Positions 1 through 10,167 of a stretch of 64,000 nucleotides of DNA are shown here, piece after piece. A program made the position numbers and the translations under genes. Within the stretch, counting starts at the first letter, position 1; each line of letters begins with the position of its first letter. Origin of the DNA: Sclerotinia nivalis (Eukaryota; Ascomycota; Leotiomycetes; Helotiales; Sclerotiniaceae); contig JAPEIS010000014.1 in the NCBI GenBank assembly GCA_029531795.1, positions 1-64,000 on the forward strand. The letters are read 5' to 3'. The notes under the pieces are model-generated. The model was not told where the DNA came from and did no database searches. It worked only from the letters and a program-made list of their open reading frames with translations.

Positions 1-117
1 CCCTAACCCTAACCCTAACCCTAACCCTAACCCTAACCCTAACCCTAACCCTAACCCTAACCCTAACCCTAACCCTAACCCTAACCCTAACCCTAACCCT
101 AACCCTAACCCTAACCC
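1..117. repeat. Telomere, CCCTAA repeats
   Basis: Nineteen uninterrupted CCCTAA units (1-114) plus a final CCC begin the window at base 1. This is the C-rich strand of the TTAGGG telomere used by most filamentous ascomycetes, so the window starts at a physical chromosome end. No degenerate units or interstitial telomeric tract follow; unique AT-rich sequence starts at once. Confidence 0.98.
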
Positions 118-1060
118 CTCGAATATAAAATTCAAAACTCTCTATTATAAAATTCAAAGCCCTTTAATATTAAATTCTAAGTCCTCAAATATTATATTAT
201 AAGATCTATAATAATAATAAACTTTTAAATAATAGATTATTCCTTTATATCATCAGAATTGAATAAAGTATTTATAGCCTATAAAATCTTTATACTAATT
301 TAATAATATTAAGATTTCAATCAAAAAGTTTAAGGGTTTCCCATTAAATTAAATGCCTTCAAATATTAAATTTTAAGCCCTCTAATTAAATCATAATCTC
401 TAAAATGATATTATAACCCTAATATTAAGCTTTTCCTTTATATCATTAGAATTGAATAGAGTACTTATAGTCTATAAAATCTTTATATTAATTTCACAAT
501 ATTAAGATTTCAATCAAAAAGTCTTAGGGTTTTTTATCAAATTCAAACTCCTCAAATATTAAATTTAAAGCCTCAAAATATTAAATAATAATCCCCAAAG
601 TACTATTATTCCCTTATATATTAAGCTTTTCCCTTATATCATCAGGATTGAATAGAGTATTTATAGTCTATAAAATCTTAATACTAATTTAATAATATTA
701 AGATTTCAATCAAAAAGTATTTAAATTCCCTTCAAAGTAAAACCCCTCAAATTTTAAATAAAATGCCCCAAAAATATTATGTAATCCTTATATTATAGGC
801 TTTACTATTATATCATCAGGATTGAATAATGTATTTATAGTTTATAGAATCTTAATATTAATTTAATAATATTAAGATTCTAATCAAAAAGTAATAGGAA
901 TAACCCTTATATTATAATAATCTAATCCTTATAAATATGCCTCAAAATCTCTATTTTTAGGCTTTACTACTATATTATTAAGATTGAATAGTGTATTTAC
1001 AATCTATAGAACCTTAATATTAAATATTAAAGCTCTAATCAAAAAGTATAAGGGATCTTT
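118..1060. repeat. Subtelomeric satellite, about five diverged units
   Basis: A block of about 88 bp, recognisable by a tatatcatcaggattgaata-like core and ending in aatcaaaaagt, recurs with starts near 241, 434, 630, 803 and 963. The spacing falls from about 195 to 160 bp. Between the blocks lie variable tracts rich in aaattcaaa/ccct. The units differ mostly by C/T and A/G changes. No open reading frame is credible. It directly abuts the telomere, as telomere-associated satellites do. Confidence 0.8.
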
Positions 1061-1779
1061 TCTATATTTAACTTTAGTATTCAATATTACTTATATTAAT
1101 TTTATATATATTTATCAATATATATAAAAGATTTCTAGAGTAAATTATAGAGTCTATAAGTTATAAAAACCCAAAATATTATATCAAAAAGTGATATTAA
1201 AGGCCTAAATTTGAAGAGTTAAATCTAAAATAACTTATTAAAACCTATAAAGCATTAATATTAGAATCATTATATATTGAATACTTTTCAGTTCATTTTT
1301 TTTATATATCTATAGAGTTCTTATTAATCGATTTTCTATATACAATTGATTTATACTAAAAAAATAATTTCCGATAAATGATTTTATATACAAAATGATT
1401 ATTAATAATATTAACTCTCAGTGATCCCCCTTATAAGTATATAAAACCTAAATTATAGACTTATACACTTTATAACTATATAATGAAAACTCACCAGGAG
1501 TTTACCGGAAGGGAAGCTCACCAGAGATAATCATTCAATATATCTAAGTTTATATTGAATAATTATAATCAATAATTAAAATCTATAAGAGAACTTATAA
1601 ATAAAGCTTACTAAAAGTATGATATAGATTTTGAATTCTATAAGAGAGCTTATAAAGGGATCTATATATAAAACTTATTGAATATAGTCATTTTATATGA
1701 ATGAAATCAATATGGTGAAATTATTTTTATAAAAAAAGCTTTCAATATTATAAAATAAATTCAATATAATAAATTCATA
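1061..1779. other. AT-rich subtelomeric spacer, no gene seen
   Basis: Very AT-rich unique sequence. The only less AT-rich patch is about 50 bp near 1488-1535. I see no coding signal, hairpin or repeat worth naming. Confidence 0.5.
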
Positions 1780-2076
1780 ATAATAAATTCATAATAATAA
1801 ATTCATAATAATAAATTCAATATTATATAAATCATTAAATATAGAATAATATTTAATAAGAAAATCATCAATAATATTATATATCACGCATATCACGTTA
1901 TTAATAATATTATTATTATATATCACGTATATTACATTATTAATAATATTACTATTATATATTATATATATTATATTATTAATAATATTACTATTATATA
2001 TCACATATATTATATTATTAATAATATTACTATTATATATTACATATATTATTATTATATATTATATATATTAACA
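1780..2076. repeat. AT-only tandem array, 39-bp unit (left part)
   Basis: After short taataaattca repeats (1780-1830), a 39-bp unit with the core attattaataatattactat recurs several times from about 1900 to 2060. The same unit reappears at 3906-4010 on the far side of the pogo-like transposon, so the transposon appears to have landed inside this array. The 71-codon reading frame that crosses it is only the repeat read as Asn/Ile-rich codons. Confidence 0.75.
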
Positions 2077-3905
2077 TAGTTTATCATCATATAGACTATA
2101 TTATCATATAGACCACTTTTACCTCAATTTGTACATTCAAATTCATATTATTCAACAACCACTAAATCAATTGATTGAAACTATTAAGAATCTAATAATC
2201 TAGAATCTATTATATTGATTTGACAAGTTCTTGAATTATGACCTGGCTTTCTATATTTACTACAGTATCTACTAGAAAATGCTTCCCCATTAGAATTCCC
2301 CCCATTTTGATACTCGTCACATTGAATCTGAATATCAACCTCTTACTGAAATAATATATCTTCAGCTTCCTATCCAATAAGTACTCCTCCATTATGTAAT
2401 TAAATCTTTTTAGTACATCAATATTTGTTTAATACTTCATTTGCCTTTCGAAGTATACAATTCTCTATATTTAAAAGTGTATTTTCATAAACTAATCTTT
2501 TTGTATCTTTAGCTAAAATTAATACAATCTCAAATATAAATATAGAGAAGCTTAATTGATAACAAGCTATTCGAGATTTTACTAAAATTGATTATAAAAG
2601 AACTTCAATTGAGTTATGAAATGTTTGAGAGACCCAATAGTTTAAATCAATAGATAAAAGGATAGGCATATGAATTCGAATATCTAATTTTGAAAGTATA
2701 GCTTGAGAATCGAATAGTATTAGATCTGTTTTTCGAAAGCCAGTTTTCATATTCTGAACTGTAATTGATTGTTGATATATAGTTTTGAAAGCTATAAAGA
2801 ATTCAACCTTCAAAATATAATTGATATAAACCTTGATAAATCCTTCAATTTGATAACTATATGCCCGTTTCAATACACCAAAATATCCAACATCAAATAA
2901 TTAGATTAAATGACTTGAATGTAATAATAACTTTACCATTATTATATTATTTGATTTATAATATAACTGAAAAGATATCGATTCGTGACTTTCATATTTA
3001 TCTAATACTAGCATTCGATATTTGTTCTTTATTCGATGAATTATATACTTATCGAAATGTTTTAATTATTCTAATCTTGTCTCATTATTCGTCTATCTAT
3101 TAGAAATAAATTTAATAATCCAATCTACAGGAAAATCGCTTTCCGTATACCAATTAGAAAGATGATATTATCCTTGTACCACTAAAAATGATAGTATAGT
3201 TTCCCTTTCCCCATTACTACATATAATCGCTGTAACCTATTCTCTATTACTTGATTGTATTATTTTGCTTTTGCTATTTCGTTCAATATTAATTATAATT
3301 ATTCTGGGGTATATTATACCTATCATAAAGCCGGTTTCATCGAAATTGTAGAAATCGCAATCCAGAATACTATATTTCATTTGTATATTCGATATCAATC
3401 GAAACCACTTTTCAATAAGTTTGGAATCTTCGCAAAAAGCTTTTTGAAAGTTATAAATACAATTAAAATACGTCTTTAATGCTATATAACGCTTTACGAA
3501 TCGATGAACCCAAAGCTTTCCAACTTTCTTTGTATCTCTTGATTCGAGAATGTAATTCGCTATATCTTTCACATCCTTAAGTTTAGATAGAAACCCTTTG
3601 TTATCCATATCAAATATATATTGAATAATCACTTCCTTTTTCAATTCTATAATCTTATAGGTTTTGTATCGATATTCTGTACGAGGGGTAAGACCGTCCA
3701 TTCTGTGCTGAATCGTTGTACGCGGGATATTATACAGTTTAGCAGCCTTCCGAATGCTTAGTTTTTTGTCTTTTTGAATAGCTTCGATAACTAGAAAGAT
3801 TCATGCTTCTTTATTATTCGTTTCCATCATAGATTGTTGATAAATCGCGTATTGAAGTGAAGAGGTAATAATTGAGGTAAAAGTGACCCACATAATGATA
3901 AACCA
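2077..3905 (-). mobile_element. Fot/pogo-type DNA transposon (decayed)
   Basis: The ends are inverted copies of a roughly 35-bp sequence. On the left (2077-2130) it carries gtttatcat and cacttttacctcaatt. On the right (3870-3905) the reverse complement carries the same two blocks. The left copy has a small internal duplication. The 1.83-kb length and single transposase fit Fot1/pogo elements (Tc1/mariner superfamily). TA sits beside the right end; at the left the expected TA reads CA. It interrupts the 39-bp AT array. Confidence 0.75.
2205..3835 (-). pseudogene. Pogo/Fot-like transposase, multiple stops
   Basis: Read on the minus strand, the frame starts with a psq-type helix-turn-helix (IRKAAKLYNIPRTTIQHRM, about 3710-3800). 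It continues through a CENP-B-like DNA-binding region (154 codons open, 3237-3701) into a DDE_1 endonuclease beginning DCDFYNFDETGFM. It then passes an in-frame TAG where the family has Trp, and further stops follow. The C-terminal part is open at 2592-2873. A basic tail with a degenerate Cys/His knuckle-like motif lies near 2210-2330. The stops look like TGG-to-TAG and CGA-to-TGA changes. The gene cannot make active transposase. Confidence 0.8.
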
Positions 3906-4340
3906 TATTATATTATTATTAATATTACTATTATATATTATATATATTATATTATTAATAATATTACTATTATATATCATATATATTACATTATTAATAA
4001 TATTATTAATAACTCTTAATCCTTTAATATAATATAAATATAATTTAAAATCTTGAATATTATAAATTCAATACCATTATAAAATCACAAAATTATTCAA
4101 AATATTATTAATATAAATTATTTCATTTATTCTATCTAAAATCTTAAAACTATATTATATAAAATGTAGGTTTTTATATTTAGAATAATAACATTAAAAA
4201 TTTATTATCTATTAATATAAAAATCATTTAATCTTTGCATTTCAATTTCATTATTAAAAATATTAATGATTTAAAATAATGATTTATAATTTCAACTCAA
4301 AGTAACTTCCCCCAAAAAAAATCAATAAAAAAAGTCTGAA
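3906..4340. repeat. 39-bp AT array (right part) and AT-rich spacer
   Basis: About two and a half units of the same 39-bp AT repeat seen before the transposon (3906-4010), then about 330 bp of AT-rich DNA without coding signal, up to the end of the helicase remnant. Confidence 0.6.
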
Positions 4341-5177
4341 TCACTTTAATTCTTTAATAAGAAAATAGAAATCATAAATAGAATCTGTATCAATCTCTTC
4401 AATATGCTTTTTACTTAGAAACTTCTTATAAAAAGTAAATCGATTATTAATAGTCTCAGGGTGAAAAAAGGTTTTAAGAAATTCATTCGACAGATTATTA
4501 GACCAAAGGAAATCATGAATTTGCTGTCTAGTATCCCAAATAAAAGCAAGTAAAAAAATCATATAAAATTTAGGAAAAACACAATCTTCTTTATTATTCA
4601 TTCTTTTTAAAACAGAACAGAAATGAATAAGAAATAAACATTTAAAACAACAACTATTTGGAACTAAAGAAATATTAAAATTATTAAATTCTCTCGTCTT
4701 CTTCTTTATAAAATGATCTTCTAAATAATTATTCCAATTAGAATAATCACTAAATTTATGATCTCCCTTTACAAAAGATTTATCTAAATTATATAATTGA
4801 ATTATATTACAAATCCAACACTTATTTAAATATAAATCAATTATTGTTGTATAAACAACCCTCCTCCTCCTTTTATTTTCAATTCTTTGAGCTTTTATAT
4901 AATGAACTTATATATTTTTAAGCTCCTCTCTTTCTGTACATAAATCATATATCTCCTAAAAGGGTAAACATTCTTCTGTAATATTATTATCTAAATATAA
5001 ATCGATAACTTTTCGTCTATATATAGATTCCCTTAAATATTTACGTAATTCGGTTCTATTTGAATCAAAATCACTAGGTTTATCATTCTCTTCAGATTTA
5101 TTATAAAAGAAACAAGACTTATTAGATCTTAAATCTCTTCCCCCTTTATTAGAACCCTGTAAAAATCCAATAAAAGA
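4341..5177 (-). pseudogene. C-terminal part of the telomere-linked helicase, behind stop codons
   Basis: Translation of the helicase frame continues past the stop at 5178-5180. The next residues read GFLQGSNKGGRDLRSNKS, a decayed form of the helicase motif VI QGxGRAGRDG. A basic segment related to RecQ C-terminal regions follows, then a final open stretch of 86 codons (4341-4601). At least two more in-frame stops (near 4957 and 4915) are of the kind made by CAG/CAA to TAG/TAA. The parent gene therefore once extended to about 4341. It is a pseudogene unless stops are read through. Confidence 0.65.
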
Positions 5178-8100
5178 TCAACAAAATTTAAAATAAATCA
5201 TTAAACGTACGCTAGAATAATCAATTTCTTCTTCTAAACCAGATGTACTAACGATAATTCGATTAAAATCATTAAAAACATTAAAAAAATCATTTAACAT
5301 ACGATTTTGCTCCAATAAACCTAAATCAGAATGATAAAAAGAACAATTTAAAAAACTAGATAAGGAATTTATATCTTTTTTAGAAGGACAAAAAATAATG
5401 ATTTTATCCTTATTACTTAAAAATGATGTGATTTTAAAATCTTCAATATAAGTTCGAATTTCAGTAAATTGATTTTCTATATTGAATGAATCAAAGATCT
5501 TAGTTTTATAAATAATATTATTTCGAGTACTAAATGCTTTAATAATTGAAATATTCTGTAAAGATAAATGATTTATTAATTGTTTTTCAATAGAAAGAGG
5601 TAAGGTATTAGTTAAAAAAACGAATTGACATTTAGTCAATAATAGAGATCTAAAACGAAACATAATATTACGATAATGAGAGCTAGTAATTAATAAATGA
5701 TATTTATCAATTATAAATCGATCTATCTTCTTTTCATTAATCAATTCAGTCAATTTCACTATAAAGCTTTCTTTAATAATTGATTCAATACTAATTAAAG
5801 TAAGATTTTTAAACTCTCGATTTTCTTCCCAAACGGAACAAGGAATATTGAAACTTTTAGCTCTATTTAAAATATCAGCTTTTAAAGCAATCAAAGGGAT
5901 AATCACAATAGTAATTTTGGAAGTTATTAATGAACTAATCAATAAATAGCTTAAAGATTTACCACTATTAGTAGGCAAAACCCCTAAAATATATGGAACT
6001 TTTAATAATATACTTTTTATCAAAGTCTCCTGTTCTGAGATTCTAAAAGAGGCAGTTGAATCATTTAAGAACTCTCTCAATAATTGATTCAATATAATAT
6101 TAGAAGAAGCAGTATTAGAAAATGATTGAAATTCTGAAACTTTCAATTTTTTAATCATTTTATTAGAATTATCATCAATAGAACTACTCTGTCGATGATG
6201 CTTGCGAGGATTGATTGAATCGGATTCTTTACTATATCTAACTAATAGACTATTTAATATTGAATCTTTTTCTTTTAATATAGTTTGATTCCTAATAGTC
6301 AAACTACTAACAAAAGGACTTACTTCAACCCTATAATCTTTCAACCCGAGAAATTCATGAAATCGCAAACTTAATTCTAAATATTTATTTTGCTTATTTA
6401 AAGGAATATTTTTAAATGTAGTCCTAGAACGCCCATAATGCATATAATCAATATCTGAAGTATGTCCCATTAAACTACTTTGAATTTGATGTGCGCTAGC
6501 TTCATTCAAATCATCTTCAAGAGTTAAATCACTTAAATTAATCTTTTCTTTCATAAATTCTCTCATAATTCCTACAATTATTTGTCTATATTTTTGAAGA
6601 TTCAAATTAAGATCTAATATTGATTCAGAATATTTTTTAAGAATATAAGAAAGATCGGAAGAAACGAGAGAACGTTGATTGAAATACCCTAAATAGGGAT
6701 TCATTAAATTGAAATCGAATTTAGTACTAGTAATATTCAATGCTTTTATAAAAGGATCAACACAAACAATATATTTTAATAAGATATTAGAAACAGATAT
6801 AGGTAAATATTTAAGCTTTGAAGCACGAAGTTCTGTACGAGATCTTGATTTATCAGCAGAGATATTTGTAATAAATAAAGAACTTCCAATATCTAAAAAC
6901 AGTTCTCTCTGATCTTTATTAGAATTCTGATACCTTAATGTACACAATTCAGTACCTCTTGAAGGTAAACCACTAGTTAAATGAATTAGTAATAAAAGCA
7001 TCTTCTTGAATTTCAAAATCTCTTTAAGGTAATTCTTATAATTCGATTTATTCAACTTTAAATTATTGTTCGAAATTACAAAGAAATGATCTCTTAATCT
7101 TTCAATATCAATCACTTTATTGATTAGAAATTCGTCATTAAACTTAACATTGGGATGAAAATCTTTGAATGATTTAAAGGGAGTTTTATTTTCACGATCT
7201 TCATATTTACTAAAATCTTCCAATCTAATGTGTGAGAATTCACCCAAATCAATATTCATTAAAATTGATTCATTAAAAAAAGAATAAGTAGAATTTAAAA
7301 TCGATTTAAATAGCTCCTTTAGATTATCCACACGAATAGTAATATCTCTATAAGAAAGCGTATTCACTTGAGTAGAGCTAATAATAATTAAACTCTCACT
7401 AGATAATTCTTTATTCACTTTAAAAGCATAACTTCGATGCAATAGAATTTCAGCTAATGCATTTTGACTATGATTCTGAAAGTAATTAATCATAAATCTA
7501 GATAAAATCGAATTCAAAATATAAGTGGGATGAATGATTAATTGACGAATAGAATATTCAACTACGAATAATTGACTACAATAAATAAAATGAGAATAAA
7601 ATTGGGATAATTGAAGGGTATCTCGAATGGAATTATTATTTCTAATAGATTGGCAAGCGAAGAAGCAATTAATAGGACTATCGAAGATATTTAAATCAGT
7701 CTTTTGTTTAAAGCATATAATTATAATATCTAAAATTAAATCTCTCATCTCAATCAATAATTCATTATCTGAATCATTAATTTTAATAAAATTTTCAATA
7801 ATATTATTAGAATCATTTTCTAAAGAATTTAATTCAGATGATTTAAATGAATTAGATGAATCAGATGAATCATTTGAATCATCTGAATCATCTGACTCAT
7901 TTAAATCATCCGAATTAGATTCTTCAGAATCGCTTAAAACAATCGAATTATTATTCTCTTCTTGATTCAAATTCAAACTATTAAATTTGACCTTATTAGC
8001 TCTTTTAATGAAAGACTTTTTACTGCTTTTTATATTAGATTCTAAAAACCTTTCAGAATCTAGAATCTCATTGAAATCCACAGCTTTTTTAAGTAATTCA

Positions 8101-8279
8101 ATCACTTTAGCTCTTAAATCATTAAAATCAGAATAAAAAACATTAGGGTGTTTGAAAGAGGTATACATAATGAAACTAAAAAAGGTTTGAAAAAAAGTGA
8201 AATATTTAGTACGACTATTAGGATTATGAAGAGGTTTAAACCCCTTATTTCTAATCTTATCTTTTTCAAAGCTATTCAA
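5178..8279 (-). CDS. Telomere-linked RecQ-type DNA helicase (main ORF, probably damaged)
   Basis: A 1033-codon open frame pointing toward the telomere, as in telomere-linked helicase (TLH) genes of other fungi. The frame has no ATG at its head (it opens at a TTG) and joins the ORF upstream, so it is a middle portion. Visible parts: an Asp/Ser-rich acidic tract (about residues 115-160); a region with GLPSRGTEL (about 435) and IQSSLMGHTSDIDYMHYGR (about 600) that resembles tyrosine-recombinase boxes; Walker A LPTNSGKS (about 765); motif II reading DKYH instead of DE[A/C]H (about 858); motif III FLTNTLP; and motifs IV-V to IDYSSVRLMIYF. Motif VI lies beyond the stop. E-to-K and C-to-Y in motif II are both G-to-A changes on the coding strand and should abolish ATP hydrolysis. 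Family confident, activity doubtful. Confidence 0.8.
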   Translation of the reverse strand: MNSFEKDKIRNKGFKPLHNPNSRTKYFTFFQTFFSFIMYTSFKHPNVFYSDFNDLRAKVIELLKKAVDFNEILDSERFLESNIKSSKKSFIKRANKVKFNSLNLNQEENNNSIVLSDSEESNSDDLNESDDSDDSNDSSDSSNSFKSSELNSLENDSNNIIENFIKINDSDNELLIEMRDLILDIIIICFKQKTDLNIFDSPINCFFACQSIRNNNSIRDTLQLSQFYSHFIYCSQLFVVEYSIRQLIIHPTYILNSILSRFMINYFQNHSQNALAEILLHRSYAFKVNKELSSESLIIISSTQVNTLSYRDITIRVDNLKELFKSILNSTYSFFNESILMNIDLGEFSHIRLEDFSKYEDRENKTPFKSFKDFHPNVKFNDEFLINKVIDIERLRDHFFVISNNNLKLNKSNYKNYLKEILKFKKMLLLLIHLTSGLPSRGTELCTLRYQNSNKDQRELFLDIGSSLFITNISADKSRSRTELRASKLKYLPISVSNILLKYIVCVDPFIKALNITSTKFDFNLMNPYLGYFNQRSLVSSDLSYILKKYSESILDLNLNLQKYRQIIVGIMREFMKEKINLSDLTLEDDLNEASAHQIQSSLMGHTSDIDYMHYGRSRTTFKNIPLNKQNKYLELSLRFHEFLGLKDYRVEVSPFVSSLTIRNQTILKEKDSILNSLLVRYSKESDSINPRKHHRQSSSIDDNSNKMIKKLKVSEFQSFSNTASSNIILNQLLREFLNDSTASFRISEQETLIKSILLKVPYILGVLPTNSGKSLSYLLISSLITSKITIVIIPLIALKADILNRAKSFNIPCSVWEENREFKNLTLISIESIIKESFIVKLTELINEKKIDRFIIDKYHLLITSSHYRNIMFRFRSLLLTKCQFVFLTNTLPLSIEKQLINHLSLQNISIIKAFSTRNNIIYKTKIFDSFNIENQFTEIRTYIEDFKITSFLSNKDKIIIFCPSKKDINSLSSFLNCSFYHSDLGLLEQNRMLNDFFNVFNDFNRIIVSTSGLEEEIDYSSVRLMIYFKFC

Positions 8280-8341
8280 AATATTTAGATGAGATTTATT
8301 CAGAAATACTACTTTCTCTAAACTTAGATATAATAAGATTT

Positions 8342-9229
8342 CTAAATTAGAAAGGATTGAGCTATACGACTCTCAGATACAATATGAAAATTAGAACAAG
8401 ATTTTAAATCATTAATATCAAACTTTTGAATATATTCAATATATCTAGTACGTTCTTGAAATGGAGTAAGATTTTCTAAACCAACTTTAGTAGAATTAAT
8501 CTTTTGTTCGATACCCTTTAATTTAGAATCAAAAGTATTCTTCCAATTCTTTTTAATTAAATTCAAATTGAGAGAAGAAGATGATAAATCATTATCTAAT
8601 TCATCATTTACTTCAATAATATCATTTCGAATTGAATTAGAATTTTCATTAGAATGATTCTTTTCTTTAATTTGAACTTCGAAAAATAAACGATTAGATA
8701 ATAACTCTTGCCCTGAAATATTCTTGATTAAATCAAAACGCAGATCGAAAGCAATATCTTTATGATTAGAATTGAGATGTTTTTTTAGATTTTTTAGATT
8801 AGATTTAATGAGATTACAAATAGAACATTGAAATAGAGATTTAAGAGGTAATTCAGGAAAACAAAGAATAGAAAATTCAGATTGAAATAATTGAATTAAT
8901 TTTAGATTGTTTTTCATAGATTCAATGCTTAAGGAATTATAAATAATACAGGCTTTTTGAATCAATTCTTTTTTATGAAGTGAATTTAAATCGAAAAAGT
9001 GTTTTTCCTGAAGATGAATTTTGAAGTTTTGAATACAAACTCCACAGATATCACAAAGAATAAATTGAAATGCAGAATAATAAGAAATAAATGAAACTTC
9101 ATTAATCTCTTGAAAAGCTAATTTAGTTTGAAAGTCCCCAGTTTCTCTAAAATGACTAAATAATTCATTAGTATTGAATTCGAAATAATTAGAAGAAGAA
9201 TTGGAAAGAGAGTTTTGATAATTAGCCAT
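8342..9229 (-). CDS. OrsD-like zinc-finger N-terminal module of the helicase gene
   Basis: A 295-codon frame starting with ATG at 9229. It has two C2H2-like fingers, CDICGVCIQNFKIHLQEKH (about 58-76) and CSICNLIKSNLKNLKKHLNSNH (about 134-155), the layout of the OrsD/DUF3505 domain often found at the front of fungal subtelomeric helicases. The C-terminal segment (LTPFQERTRYIEYIQKFDI) flows into the downstream helicase ORF. The two frames are both open where they meet (about 8330-8345) and differ by one frame, so either a small indel or a short intron separates them. I read both as one original gene of at least 1600 codons. Just upstream of the ATG is a minisatellite, which may have replaced the promoter. 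Confidence 0.6.
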   Translation of the reverse strand: MANYQNSLSNSSSNYFEFNTNELFSHFRETGDFQTKLAFQEINEVSFISYYSAFQFILCDICGVCIQNFKIHLQEKHFFDLNSLHKKELIQKACIIYNSLSIESMKNNLKLIQLFQSEFSILCFPELPLKSLFQCSICNLIKSNLKNLKKHLNSNHKDIAFDLRFDLIKNISGQELLSNRLFFEVQIKEKNHSNENSNSIRNDIIEVNDELDNDLSSSSLNLNLIKKNWKNTFDSKLKGIEQKINSTKVGLENLTPFQERTRYIEYIQKFDINDLKSCSNFHIVSESRIAQSFLI

Positions 9230-9237
9230 TTTTAATA

Positions 9238-9460
9238 AGAATTTAAAGGTTTCGAAGGATTTGAAGGTTTCGAAGGGTTTGAAGGTTTCGAAGAATAGAT
9301 TTCGAAGAGTGTGAAGGTCTTGAAAGGTTTCGAAGGGTGTGAAGGTTTTGAAGGGTTTGAAGGTTTCGAAGAATAGATTTCGAGGAATTGGAAGAATCTG
9401 AAGATTTCGAAGAGTATGAAGGTTTTAAAGGTCTTGAAGGGTTTGAAGGTTTTGATTTAG
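9238..9460. repeat. Minisatellite of GAAGGTTTCGAAGGGTTT type
   Basis: About 220 bp made of 9-bp half units gaaggtttc/gaagggttt and variants (for example ttcgaagaatagatttcgaa) in tandem. The core ttcgaa is palindromic. It begins 9 bp upstream of the helicase-gene start codon and has no reading frame of its own. Confidence 0.8.
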
Positions 9461-9653
9461 AACTGAATTCTGAAGAATAGAAATCAGAATAAAAGCTTCA
9501 ATATCAATAGATCTCATTGTTTATTGATAGTTGCTATAGCAATACATTCTTTACTTACTATACAAAAGTCTAAGCTTTAAACAAATTCTAAATTGAACCC
9601 TCAAAGATTGATTAATATTTCTAATTTGATACAAATCCTTTGATTCAAAAGGT
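9461..9653. other. AT-rich spacer
   Basis: Nothing recognised between the minisatellite and the hairpin duplication. Confidence 0.4.
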
Positions 9654-10045
9654 AATTCGATTCTGATTTCAAACAAATAAAATTAACTTAATTCTCTACA
9701 CAATTCGATTTTGAAATTCAAAAAAAGATTCAAATTGAATCGTAGAGGAGTGGTGACCAAATGATGACTTTTTGCAGGTCACCACTCCCCTGTTTTTATC
9801 AATTATCCAAGCGTTTTTTGTTCCTCTTCAAAATCAATCATTAGGGTTAATACTACAGATCATACAATTCAAAAGATAATTCAATTCTAATTTGATAAAA
9901 AGTAAATTCAATTGATTCTCTATATGATTCGATTTTGAAATTTCAGAAAAGATCTAAATTGAATCGTAAAGGAGTGGTGACCAAATCGAGACTTTTTGCT
10001 GGGTCACCACTCCCCTGTCAAAATGGGTCACCACTAGTGGTGACC
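9654..10045. repeat. Tandem duplication carrying hairpins, then a perfect 20-bp palindrome
   Basis: Two diverged copies of a roughly 140-bp segment (about 9654-9792 and 9879-10018) each end in a hairpin. The 12-bp arms ggagtggtgacc and ggtcaccactcc lie at 9747-9758/9777-9788 and 9971-9982/10002-10013, with loops of 18 and 19 nt. A third use of the same arm sequence makes a perfect 20-bp palindrome at 10026-10045 (ggtcaccactagtggtgacc). The arms are GC-rich and unmutated although the surrounding copies have drifted. Confidence 0.85.
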
Positions 10046-10167
10046 ACCAAAAAAATCCTTAGAATAATAGTTAGCGGTTCTCTCTTTTAATTATTAATAC
10101 TTATATGAATACAATTTCGAAATTTAAATTTAAGATATTCTTTAAGTTATTTATCGAATATTACTAA

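Noticed and set aside
1789..2004. 71-codon Asn/Ile/Tyr ORF
   Set aside because: It is made of AT-only tandem repeats and has no protein-like composition.
7627..7965. 112-codon plus-strand ORF with Asp/Glu/Ser repeats
   Set aside because: It is the antisense shadow of the acidic tract of the helicase ORF.
9747..10045. CRISPR-like array from repeated GGTGACC arms
   Set aside because: There are only three occurrences with inverted arms, no regular spacers, and the genome is eukaryotic.
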